Shown piece by piece: positions 53,390 through 64,000 of a stretch of DNA of 64,000 bases. The translations under genes and the position numbers were made by a program. The stretch's first letter is position 1; the number at the start of each line of letters is the position of its first letter. The DNA comes from Mycobacterium sp. IS-1590. Its GTDB lineage: Bacteria > Actinomycetota > Actinomycetes > Mycobacteriales > Mycobacteriaceae. A model generated the notes under the pieces. The model was not told the DNA's origin. It saw only the letters and a program-made list of their open reading frames with translations, and searched no databases. Location of the stretch: the NCBI RefSeq assembly GCF_001500025.1, contig NZ_LQIW01000010.1, positions 31,481 to 95,480 of the forward strand. The letters are read 5' to 3'.

Positions 53390-54232
53390 CTAGGAGTCGC
53401 CGAGCGGATGTTCGGCGAGGAACGCGTCGGCCACGTGGCCTGGATCCGCACCGTCGGCGACCTCGGCGCGCATCTCGGCCAGCGCCGCGGTGTCCAGCAC
53501 GCCGGCGACCTCGTTGAGCGCGAGCACCTGTGACTCGTTGAGCTCGTTGCGACGAGACAGCGGCACCAAGTTCTCGGCGCGGATCAGCGACGTGCGGTCC
53601 GACAGCATCAGCAGTTCGGGCGGAATGCCCGGCGCCGCTGTCGTCGTCCACGCGGCGGGAAGCCGGCCGGAGCGCACCGCGCCGAAAGCCGCTGCGCTGT
53701 CGGGGAATTCAACCACCTTGGGTGTGCACGTGCCGATCGCGGCGGGACGCGGCGCATCAGCCACCGCGGCGATGGTCAGCCCGTCGCAGTTGCGTACCGC
53801 GACGGTGACGTCGCGCCCGTCCCACTTCTCGGCGGTCACCTCGCTCACCGCGAGCGCAGGCTTGTCCTCCGCCGACGTGGTGTAGTCGCCCGCGGCGACG
53901 CCCTCGGGCAGCGCGGAGACCATCTCGCGATACACCTGCGTCGGCGCGCGTGCCGCCGACTCGGGGTTGAACCTGTGCAGCAACCGGCCGGTCAACCCGG
54001 GGACGACACGAAGGGCCCCGGAGTCCAGCCCCGTCAGCGGGTCGTCCTCGATCTTGACGTGGGCGGGGCTGCCGTACGAGCGCAGCGCGGCCGCGTAGAG
54101 GTGGGCGATCAACGTCGACTCGGGATCGGCGGTGGCGCCGACGGCGATCGACGGCCGCTCGGTGTCCCCGCCGCAGGCGGCGGCGCCCGCCACGATCACC
54201 GCGGCGAGCGCCAGCGCCAGCCGCCGGCCCAC
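53390..54232 (-). CDS. lpqZ: lipoprotein LpqZ, OpuAC-type substrate-binding protein
   Basis: 280 aa (LpqZ of M. tuberculosis 286). Signal sequence with lipobox G-A-A-A-C-G, then a glycine betaine/choline-type (OpuAC) periplasmic-binding fold: SIAVGATADPESTLIAHLYA at the start and EVAGVLDTAALAEMRAEVAD near the end. No ABC permease genes are adjacent, so the transporter partner is unknown. GTG 54232 is 6 bp after the stop of the malic enzyme gene, suggesting co-transcription. Confidence 0.85.
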   Translation of the reverse strand: MGRRLALALAAVIVAGAAACGGDTERPSIAVGATADPESTLIAHLYAAALRSYGSPAHVKIEDDPLTGLDSGALRVVPGLTGRLLHRFNPESAARAPTQVYREMVSALPEGVAAGDYTTSAEDKPALAVSEVTAEKWDGRDVTVAVRNCDGLTIAAVADAPRPAAIGTCTPKVVEFPDSAAAFGAVRSGRLPAAWTTTAAPGIPPELLMLSDRTSLIRAENLVPLSRRNELNESQVLALNEVAGVLDTAALAEMRAEVADGADPGHVADAFLAEHPLGDS

Positions 54233-54238
54233 TGGCGA

Positions 54239-55435
54239 CTAGCCTCCCGACGCGTCGCTGGACGCGCCGGCGACCGCCTGCGCGACGGCGGGTGCGACCC
54301 GGGGGTCGAGCACGCTGGGCACGATCCGATCGGGTGCGAGGTCGTCGCCGACCACGGAGAAGATCGCCTCGGCGGCCGCGACCTTCATCCGCTCGGTGAT
54401 GCGGCGCGCACCGGCATCGAGCGCACCGCGGAACACCCCGGGGAACGCGAGCACGTTGTTGATCTGATTCGGGAAGTCGCTTCGACCGGTGGCGACCACG
54501 GCCGCGTACCTGCTCGCGTCGTCGGGATGGATCTCCGGGTCCGGGTTCGACAGCGCGAACACGATCGAATCCGGCGCCATCGAGGCGATCAGGTCGGCGG
54601 GCACGACGCCCGCGGACAGGCCGAGGAACACGTCGGCACCCTCGAGCGCCTCGGCGATTCCGCCGGTCAGCCCGCGCGGGTTGGTCGACTGCGCCAGCTC
54701 GGCCTTGTAGGAGTTGAGGTCGTGGCGGCCCTTGTGCACGATGCCCTGCGAGTCCAGCAGCGTGATGTCGCTGACACCCGCCGCCATCAGGATCTTCGCG
54801 CACGCGATGCCTGCCGCGCCGCAGCCGGAGACCACGACCCGAAGCGAGGCGATCCCGCGGTCGACGACCTTGGCGGCGCCCAGCAGGGCGGCCAGTACGA
54901 CGATCGCGGTGCCGTGCTGATCGTCGTGCATGACCGGGCAGTCCAGCGCCTCGACCAGGCGTCGCTCGATCTCGAAGCACCTCGGTGCCGAGATGTCTTC
55001 GAGGTTGACGGCCCCGAACGTCGGCCGCAGCCGCACCAGGGTCTCGACGATCTCGTCGGTGTCCTTGGTGTCGAGCACGATCGGGATCGAATCCAGGTCG
55101 GCGAACGCCTTGAACAGCGCGCTCTTACCCTCCATCACCGGCAGCGACGCCGCCGGGCCGATGTCACCGAGGCCGAGCACCGCGCTGCCGTCGCTGACCA
55201 CCGCCACCATGCGGCTGGCCCAGGTATAGCGGGCGGCCAGCGTGTGGTCGGCCGCGATGGCGCGGCTGACCTGGGCCACGCCCGGGGTGTAGGCGACTGA
55301 CAACGCGCGTTCGGTGTCGAGGGCCGCGTTCAGCGCTACCGAGAGCTTGCCGCCTACGTGGGCCGCGAAGATCTCCTCATCGCTGAGGACGATATTGGAT
55401 CCGGTCAATGGAAGGTCTCTCACCGCTTGCGACAC
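54239..55435 (-). CDS. NAD(P)-dependent malic enzyme, short type
   Basis: 398 aa. Oxidatively decarboxylates malate to pyruvate. Motifs: SVAYTPGVAQVSRAI, VVSDGSAVLGLGDIGP with catalytic-type Lys in MEGKSALFKAFADLD, metal ligands in EDISAPRCFEIE and PVMHDDQHGTAIVV, and NAD(P) loop VVSGCGAAGIACAK. It lacks the phosphotransacetylase-like C-domain of MaeB. This short form differs from the longer Mez (Rv2332) of M. tuberculosis. GTG 55435 follows TAACCT by 7 nt. Next to mdh, it forms a malate-handling pair. Confidence 0.92.
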   Translation of the reverse strand: MSQAVRDLPLTGSNIVLSDEEIFAAHVGGKLSVALNAALDTERALSVAYTPGVAQVSRAIAADHTLAARYTWASRMVAVVSDGSAVLGLGDIGPAASLPVMEGKSALFKAFADLDSIPIVLDTKDTDEIVETLVRLRPTFGAVNLEDISAPRCFEIERRLVEALDCPVMHDDQHGTAIVVLAALLGAAKVVDRGIASLRVVVSGCGAAGIACAKILMAAGVSDITLLDSQGIVHKGRHDLNSYKAELAQSTNPRGLTGGIAEALEGADVFLGLSAGVVPADLIASMAPDSIVFALSNPDPEIHPDDASRYAAVVATGRSDFPNQINNVLAFPGVFRGALDAGARRITERMKVAAAEAIFSVVGDDLAPDRIVPSVLDPRVAPAVAQAVAGASSDASGG

Positions 55436-55442
55436 GGCGCCC

Positions 55443-55448
55443 AGGTTA
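55443..55448 (-). promoter_or_regulatory. -10 box (TAACCT) for the malic enzyme-lpqZ genes
   Basis: Seven nt before the GTG at 55435; leaderless. An 11-bp palindrome TAGGT-A-ACCTA (55461-55471) lies just upstream and might be an operator. Confidence 0.45.
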
Positions 55449-55484
55449 ACGACGAACTGGTAGGTAACCTAATCGCCCGGTGCC

Positions 55485-56474
55485 TCAGATCAGGCCGAGG
55501 TCCGTGACCGCCTTGCGCTCGTCGGCGAGCTCGGCCGTCGTCTTGTCGATGCGGCTGCGGGAGAAGTCGTCGATGTCCAGACCCTGCACGATCGACCAGT
55601 TGCCGTCCTTCGTCGTCACCGGGAACGACGAGATCAGACCCTCCGGCACACCGTAGGAACCGTCGGAGTACACCGCCATCGACACCCAGTCGTCGGCCGG
55701 GGTGCCCAGCAGCCAGTCCCGGGCCGCGTCGACGGTCGCCGATGCGGCCGACGCCGCCGAGGAGGCACCGCGCGCGTCGATGATGGCCGCGCCGCGCTTG
55801 GCGACGGTCGGGATGAAATCGTTCTCGATCCAGTTCTGGTCGTTGACGGCCTCGGCGGCGTTCTTCCCGCCGACCTCGGCGTGGAAGATGTCGGGGTATT
55901 GGGTGGCCGAGTGGTTGCCCCAGATCGTCATCTTCTTGATGTCGGTGACCTTGGCGCCGGTCTTGCGGGCCAGCTGGCTGATCGCCCGGTTGTGATCGAG
56001 GCGGGTCAGCGCCGAGAACCGCTCGCGCGGGATGTCGGGGGCGTTGGACATCGCGATGAGCGCGTTGGTGTTGGCCGGGTTACCGGTCACCCCGATGCGC
56101 ACGTCGTCGGCGGCCACCTCGTTGAGGGCCTTGCCCTGGGCGGTGAAGATCGCGCCGTTGGCCTCGAGCAGGTCGCTGCGCTCCATGCCCGGGCCGCGGG
56201 GGCGGGCGCCGACGAGCAACGCCAGATTGGCGCCGTCGAAGATCTTGTTCGCGTCGGCGCCGATCTCCACGCCGGCAAGAAGCGGGAACGCGCAGTCGTC
56301 GAGCTCCATCACCACACCCTCGAGCGCCTTGAGCGCCGGCTCGATCTCGAGGAGCCGCAGCTCGACCGGCCGGTCGGGGCCGAGCAGTGATCCGCTCGCG
56401 AGGCGGAACAGCAAGCTGTAGCCGATCTGGCCGGCGGCACCGGTGACTGCGACCTTGAGGGGAGTTGTGCTCAC
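55485..56474 (-). CDS. mdh: malate dehydrogenase
   Basis: 329 aa, same length as M. tuberculosis Mdh (Rv1240). Interconverts malate and oxaloacetate with NAD. Cofactor loop [19 protein letters not shown], substrate Arg loop [14 protein letters not shown], catalytic Asp/His in [11 protein letters not shown] and [15 protein letters not shown] 56474 is chosen because AAGGAG lies 8 nt upstream and the N-terminus then matches; a longer frame adds 33 residues. The -10 candidate TAGTTT is at 56536-56541. Confidence 0.96.
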   Translation of the reverse strand: MSTTPLKVAVTGAAGQIGYSLLFRLASGSLLGPDRPVELRLLEIEPALKALEGVVMELDDCAFPLLAGVEIGADANKIFDGANLALLVGARPRGPGMERSDLLEANGAIFTAQGKALNEVAADDVRIGVTGNPANTNALIAMSNAPDIPRERFSALTRLDHNRAISQLARKTGAKVTDIKKMTIWGNHSATQYPDIFHAEVGGKNAAEAVNDQNWIENDFIPTVAKRGAAIIDARGASSAASAASATVDAARDWLLGTPADDWVSMAVYSDGSYGVPEGLISSFPVTTKDGNWSIVQGLDIDDFSRSRIDKTTAELADERKAVTDLGLI

Positions 56475-56535
56475 GTCAGATGCTCCTTGGACAGATGTAC
56501 GTTGCCCGCACCGCGGGCGGATTGCGTCGGGAACG

Positions 56536-56541
56536 AAACTA
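56536..56541 (-). promoter_or_regulatory. -10 box candidate (TAGTTT) for mdh
   Basis: Gives a leader of about 55 nt, with an AAGGAG ribosome site before the GTG at 56474. Confidence 0.35.
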
Positions 56542-56621
56542 GCAGGCAGCCGACGCGCCCAGCCGCGTAGCATCGACCACGGCCCGAATCCGGGCGTGCG
56601 TCGTTCAGGAAGGCTGCGCCG

Positions 56622-56666
56622 ATGGCGTCGTTCAGTCCGCGCTCACGACCCGACGTGCGGCCGTGA
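56622..56666 (+). CDS. 14-codon upstream reading frame overlapping corA
   Basis: ATG 56622 is preceded by a strong Shine-Dalgarno site AGGAAGG (56607-56613, 8 nt spacing) and a -10 candidate TAGCAT (56568-56573). It encodes [14 protein letters not shown] and stops at TGA 56664-56666, overlapping the corA GTG as GTGA. The corA start itself has no ribosome site. Either a leader peptide driving corA by coupling, or a frameshift relative to a longer CorA N-terminus. Confidence 0.55.
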   Translation: MASFSPRSRPDVRP

Positions 56667-57724
56667 AGAACAGCCGCGACGGTCTGGCCGCCGACCCGGT
56701 CCGCGTGCCGGTGGCGCACGCGACCGTGGATTGCGGCATCTATTGCGACGGCACTCGACTGCCCGGAAGCTTCACCCACGACGCGGCCCAGGACAAGGTC
56801 CAGGAGCTGCGCCGAGAAGGCAGGAACGCCTTCGTCTGGATCGGCTTGAACGGCCCGGACGAACGCCAGATGCAGACGGTCGCGAACGTTTTCGGTTTGC
56901 ACCCGCTCGCCGTCGAGGACGCGGTGCACGCACACCAGCGGCCGAAGCTGGAACGCTACGACGACACCTTGTTCCTCGTCCTCAAGACCGTCACCTACGT
57001 CGAACACGACTCGATCGCGCACGCCCGCGAGATCGTCGAGAGCGGCGAGATCATGATCTTCGTCGGACCCGACTTCGTGGTGACCGTGCGGCACGGCGAA
57101 CACGGTGGGCTGGCCGGGGTCCGCAAACACCTCGAGGCCTCGCCGCACCTGTTGGAGCTCGGGCCCTATGCGGTGATGCACGCGATCGCCGATCACGTCG
57201 TCGACGGCTACCTCGAGGTCACCGAGTCGATCGAAAGCGACATCGACGCGATGGAAGAGGACGTCTTCTCCCCGACCAACCGCACCGACATCGAGTGCAT
57301 TTATCTGCTCAAGCGCGAGATCGTCGAACTCCGCCGTGCGGTGGGCCCGTTGGCCACGGACCTGCAGAGTCTGGGTTCTGAGCATGCCGACCTGATCTCT
57401 GTCGAGATCCTGCGGTACATGGGCGATGTGCTCGACCACGCGATCAAGGCCTCCGATCGCATCGCCAGCTTCGACGAGGTGCTCAGCTCGCTGGTGCAGG
57501 CGGCCGTCGGCAAGGTGGCCATGCAGCAGAACACCGACATGCGCAAGATCTCGGCCTATGTGGCGATCGCCGCCGTGCCCACGGCGATCGCCGGCATCTA
57601 CGGTATGAACTTCGAGCACATGCCGGAACTGTCGGCGACGTGGGGCTATCCGGCGGTGCTGTTGTTGATGGTGGTCATCTGCGGTCTGCTGTTCCGCGCG
57701 TTTCGGCGCAACCACTGGCTGTGA
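56663..57724 (+). CDS. corA: magnesium/cobalt transporter CorA
   Basis: 353 aa. Cytoplasmic N-domain (WIGLNGPDERQMQTVANVFG, HPLAVEDAVHAHQRPKLERY), long helical stalk, two C-terminal transmembrane helices and the selectivity motif YGMNFEHMPE between them, with a basic tail RAFRRNHWL. Forms a pentameric Mg2+ channel. The GTG start lacks a Shine-Dalgarno site and overlaps a 14-codon upstream frame; the M. tuberculosis protein is longer by about the length of that frame (recalled 366 aa). Confidence 0.93.
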   Translation: MKNSRDGLAADPVRVPVAHATVDCGIYCDGTRLPGSFTHDAAQDKVQELRREGRNAFVWIGLNGPDERQMQTVANVFGLHPLAVEDAVHAHQRPKLERYDDTLFLVLKTVTYVEHDSIAHAREIVESGEIMIFVGPDFVVTVRHGEHGGLAGVRKHLEASPHLLELGPYAVMHAIADHVVDGYLEVTESIESDIDAMEEDVFSPTNRTDIECIYLLKREIVELRRAVGPLATDLQSLGSEHADLISVEILRYMGDVLDHAIKASDRIASFDEVLSSLVQAAVGKVAMQQNTDMRKISAYVAIAAVPTAIAGIYGMNFEHMPELSATWGYPAVLLLMVVICGLLFRAFRRNHWL

Positions 57725-57793
57725 ACTCGCGAAATCGCATTCCCGCAGGCGCCTTCTCGATCTTCCTCTGCCGGAACGTGATTCACGCGGAGC

Positions 57794-58383
57794 TCAGCTC
57801 GGTTTGGCCGCCGGGCGTGCCGGATCCAGCACGTCGACACCGTCCTGCTGCCACGCCTCGCGCATCGCGTCGGCACCCTTGAGGCGTACCCACGCGGCTT
57901 CGGTGGCGGTGATCGGCGTAGCCGCCAATACCTTCACCGGCTCCAGCGGGTCGGCCAACGGCACATCGCCGATCGCGCTGTCGCCCAACAGGAACGCGGT
58001 GAACGGTGTCGATTCCCACAGCGGTGTCTCCAGGTCGATCAACGCATCGGGCGCCAGGACGAGCCCTTCGACCGCGGGCGCGGCGGCCACGATGGCGATC
58101 GACCGGTGCAGCCCCCGCGGCGATGGTCCACGCAAGGCCACCGCCACCTCCGCGCGCGGACCGTGCAGGGCGTCGGTCACCATCTCGGTCGGGTCGAACA
58201 TCGGATGACGCGAACAGCCCAGTGACACATAGTGCATGATGCCGCCGGAGTCAGGTCCGAAGCGCAGCACGTCGATGGTCTCAGTGCCCAGGAACGTGAC
58301 GCTGGCCTCGTCGGGCTCGGATTCGATGCCCTGCCGAGCGAAATGCTCGCGCAGGTGGGTTCGGACCTTCGCGGGAACGTCGA

Positions 58384-58387
<4 letters not shown>
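57794..58387 (-). CDS. SUFU-domain protein coupled to sugC
   Basis: 197 aa, resembling the suppressor-of-fused domain family: IDVLRFGPDSGGIMHYVSLG, then FDPTEMVTDALHGPRAEVAV and the C-terminal FTAFLLGDSAIGDVPLADP. Bacterial members are often immunity-type or adaptor proteins of unknown role. The GTG at 58387 overlaps the sugC TGA as GTGA, so it is translated as the last gene of the trehalose operon. Convergent with corA (69-bp gap). No counterpart is recalled at this point in M. tuberculosis. Confidence 0.75.
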
Positions 58388-59565
<1,178 letters not shown>

Positions 59566-59569
59566 GGAA

Positions 59570-60405
59570 CTACCCCTTCACCGCACCGGATGTCAGCCCG
59601 GCGACGATCCGTCGTTGGAAGATGAGAACAAAGATGATGATCGGGATGGTGATGACCATCGCGCCCGCCGCGATCGATCCGGTCGGTTCCTCGAACTGCG
59701 AACTGCCGGTGAAGTTCGCGATGGCCACCGGCGCGGTGATGGCGCGTTCGGTGGCGGTCAGCGACAGTGCCAGCAGCAGGTCATTCCACGCGAAGATGAA
59801 CACCAGGATCGCGGCGGTGACGATGCCCGGCGCGGCTAGCGGGGCGATCACCTTGCGGAACGCCTGCGCAGGCGTCGCACCGTCCATCTTGGCCGCCTTC
59901 TCCAGATCCCAGGGGATCTCCCGGAAGAACGCCGAGAGCGTGTAGATCGCGAGCGGCAGCGCGAAGGTGATGTACGGGATGATGAGGCCGGGCCAGGTGT
60001 CGAACAGGCCGATCGCGCGTTCGATGTTGAAAAGCGGTGTGACGAGCGAGATGTGGGGGAACATCGCGATCAGCAGCGCGACGCCGATCAGCAGCTGCTT
60101 GCCCGGGAAGTCGAGTCGCGCGACGGCGTAGGCGGCCATCCCACCGATCACCACCGCGATCGCGGTGGTGATCAGGCCGATACCGATCGAGTTGATCAGC
60201 GCAGAGGTGAAGATGTTGCCCTGGAATATCGCCTTGTAGTTGTCGAAGGTGATCTCGGCGGGAATCAGCTTGCCGTCCTTGACACTTGACGTCGGCTTGA
60301 GCGACAGGGACAGAATCCACAGCACCGGGAAGAGCGCGTATACGACGACCAGCACGTTGACGATCGTCCACCCGGTCACCCGCGACGCACCGACGCGCTC
60401 AGCCA

Positions 60406-60406
<1 letters not shown>
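59570..60406 (-). CDS. sugB: trehalose ABC transporter permease SugB
   Basis: 278 aa, six transmembrane helices, MalG-type permease. The EAA loop [20 protein letters not shown] contacts SugC. ATG 60406 overlaps the sugA TGA by one base (TGATG); a longer frame upstream runs through sugA in another frame and is not real. Confidence 0.94.
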
Positions 60407-62858
<2,452 letters not shown>

Positions 62859-62968
62859 TCAGGGGCGCGCGGCGCGCACCGTTACGCAATCGCGAGCGTG
62901 CGCAACATCCGCATTGTGTGCGGCATGTCGTCTGCAGACCCGCACGCTCGCCGAAAAAGGGGTGGGCG

Positions 62969-63493
62969 TCAGATGGTCAAGCGCGCCAGCAGATCCCGCC
63001 CGCGTTCAGCGTTCTGCGGATCGCACAGGACGTCGTAGCGGCCCGCGACCAGTTGCAGCGTAGAACTGAAATCTCTTGTGCCGCGCGCCATCGCATACGG
63101 GATCGCCGATGTGATGAGGCCGAAGAAGACGCCGGCGATCAGGCCGGTGGCCAGCGCTGCGAACAGGTTGGTGCTGAAAAACCCGAGAATCAGACCGATG
63201 AACAGGCCCAGCCACGCACCCGTGAGCACACCGCCGCCGAGCACCTTGGGCCAGGACAGCCGGCCGGTGACCCGCTCTACCTGCATGAGGTCGACGCCGA
63301 CGATCGTCACCTGCTGGACGGGGAACTCCTGGTCCGACAGGTAATCCACGGCGCGCTGCGCCTCGGCGTAGGTCGGATACGAACCGATGGGCCACCCCTT
63401 CGGCGGCGTGGGCAGACCGGCGGGGCCGCGACCCAAATTTGGGCCACCCGGCGTTGCGCCAGGATTTGCTCCAGGTTGAAACGGGCTGGTCAT
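62969..63493 (-). CDS. YflT-type general-stress membrane protein (Rv1234-like)
   Basis: 174 aa (Rv1234 175). Pro/Gly-rich N-terminus (about 35 residues), a YflT-like segment (GSYPTYAEAQRAVDYLSDQE, VQQVTIVGVDLMQVERVTGR), two central transmembrane helices (about 80-125) and a cytoplasmic end with LVAGRYDVLCDPQNAERGRD. Function unknown; the family is named for general stress proteins. ATG 63493 is preceded by AGGAGATAGAGG. Upstream of lpqY on the same strand, 218 bp apart. Confidence 0.82.
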   Translation of the reverse strand: MTSPFQPGANPGATPGGPNLGRGPAGLPTPPKGWPIGSYPTYAEAQRAVDYLSDQEFPVQQVTIVGVDLMQVERVTGRLSWPKVLGGGVLTGAWLGLFIGLILGFFSTNLFAALATGLIAGVFFGLITSAIPYAMARGTRDFSSTLQLVAGRYDVLCDPQNAERGRDLLARLTI

Positions 63494-63586
63494 CGGTCCT
63501 CTATCTCCTCTTTGCCGCGAATCGTAAAGTTGCTGTCTCCTAAGGGACAACGCCGCGATGGCAGCGATCGTGCCCGAGAATTGCGC

Positions 63587-63592
63587 TAGGTT
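63587..63592 (+). promoter_or_regulatory. -10 box (TAGGTT) for the Rv1233c-like gene
   Basis: Seven nt before the ATG at 63600; leaderless. Confidence 0.5.
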
Positions 63593-63599
63593 GACAAGC

Positions 63600-64000
63600 A
63601 TGACAAATCCCGGGGAGGACGCAGCACGAAACGCACCATCGGAATCCGACGGGGGTGCGTCCGAGCAGGGGTCTGCGGCCCACGAGGCGCCGCCGATCGA
63701 GCAGTCGCCGACCTGGGTGACCGACCCGACGACGGGTTCGGGCGACGATCCGACGGCCAAGCGGTCGGCAGACCAGCCACCCGCGTTCGGGTCGCCGTAC
63801 CAGGCTCCGCCGGCATACGACCCTTCGTCGGGGTATCCACCGCCTCCGGCCTACCCACCGCCGCCCCAGGGCGGCTATCCGCCCTGGGGGGGCGGGGGGG
63901 AGGCCCGCGGGGGGGGGGTCCCCGACGAAGGGGGGGAATGCCGCGGGGCCGGGGAAGGCGACCCGAACGACGGTGGGGTGTGTGGCCGCCCCGTTGGCGG
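63600..64000 (+). CDS. Pro-rich membrane protein N-terminus (Rv1233c-like), partial
   Basis: About 95 trustworthy codons, then the sequence deteriorates. Hydrophilic acidic N-terminus (MTNPGEDAARNAPSESDGG), then a Pro/Tyr/Gly-rich stretch (YDPSSGYPPPPAYPPPPQGG), as found before the membrane helices in the Rv1233c/DUF4190 type. The helices are not reached. Divergent from the Rv1234-like gene, as in M. tuberculosis. The reading frame after about 63885 should not be trusted. Confidence 0.6.
   Translation, partial: MTNPGEDAARNAPSESDGGASEQGSAAHEAPPIEQSPTWVTDPTTGSGDDPTAKRSADQPPAFGSPYQAPPAYDPSSGYPPPPAYPPPPQGGYPPWGGGGEARGGGVPDEGGECRGAGEGDPNDGGVCGRPVG
63886..64000. other. low-quality contig end with poly-G runs
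   Basis: Runs of 5-9 G recur at very short intervals (63886-63900, 63909-63917, 63931-63937) and disrupt the regular Pro/Gly repeat pattern seen just before. No other part of the window looks like this, so a sequencing or assembly artefact at a contig end is likely. Confidence 0.65.

Noticed and set aside
55461..55471. TAGGT-A-ACCTA palindrome upstream of malic enzyme as a possible IdeR box
   Set aside because: Only one half resembles the iron-box consensus; the other half diverges, unlike the strong site at 34609-34627.

Overview
The window is high-GC actinobacterial DNA, and its gene content and order point to a fast-growing Mycobacterium (Mycolicibacterium type). It carries mycobacterial markers (LprB/LprC/LprE/LpqY/LpqZ lipoproteins, a Ddn-like F420 enzyme, CYP130, Kgd, LpqY-SugABC). 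It also keeps, in inverted orientation, much of the gene order of the M. tuberculosis segment Rv1279 to Rv1233c. Ortholog names are from memory of that genome, not from a search. No rRNA, tRNA, CRISPR array, phage or classical insertion sequence was recognised. No gene-free stretch exceeds 300 bases; the largest is 62751-62968 (218 bp, with a palindromic operator candidate).

Layout. 1-10133: a GMC oxidoreductase (cut by the window edge), an SbcC/SbcD-like pair, a SixA-type phosphatase, lipoproteins LprC/LprB and a heterodimeric ABC exporter. 10153-18634: a block not found at this place in M. tuberculosis, with a Mo-bisMGD oxidoreductase, a possible ribbon-helix-helix protein with an iteron-like promoter, an AIM24 protein, Dtd and a copper module (CsoR-type operator, CopZ, a secreted His-rich protein, Cu(I) ATPase). 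18767-27850: an Rv1264-like adenylyl cyclase, two different uracil-DNA-glycosylase-superfamily enzymes, an amidase, HIT and F420 proteins, a TetR-controlled FAD/flavin oxidoreductase pair and the Tap efflux pump. 27847-33857: a large LuxR/AAA regulator, an FAD-linked oxidase and CYP130 with its TetR. 33870-48312: an IdeR-boxed siderophore-interacting protein, an acyltransferase and DeaD, LprE, a DUF559/AbiEi-like gene flanked by inverted repeats, a Cas4-like nuclease-helicase with a coupled FAD oxidase, and two MFS exporters. 48460-64000: Kgd, an SDR, LpqZ, malic enzyme, malate dehydrogenase, CorA and the trehalose-recycling operon lpqY-sugA-sugB-sugC, with a SUFU-domain gene coupled to its end.

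How genes work together. Kgd, malate dehydrogenase and malic enzyme sit close together as central-carbon enzymes. LpqY-SugABC returns trehalose released during mycomembrane building. CopZ, the secreted protein and CopA form a copper-efflux unit behind one operator. The FAD monooxygenase/LLM pair and the divergent TetR share a 20-bp palindrome. Many genes start 5-7 nt after a TANNNT box, which indicates leaderless mRNAs and helped choose starts; operons instead use 1-4 nt start/stop overlaps (GTGA, ATGA, TGATG).

The last ~115 bases contain abnormal poly-G runs and look like a poor-quality contig end.
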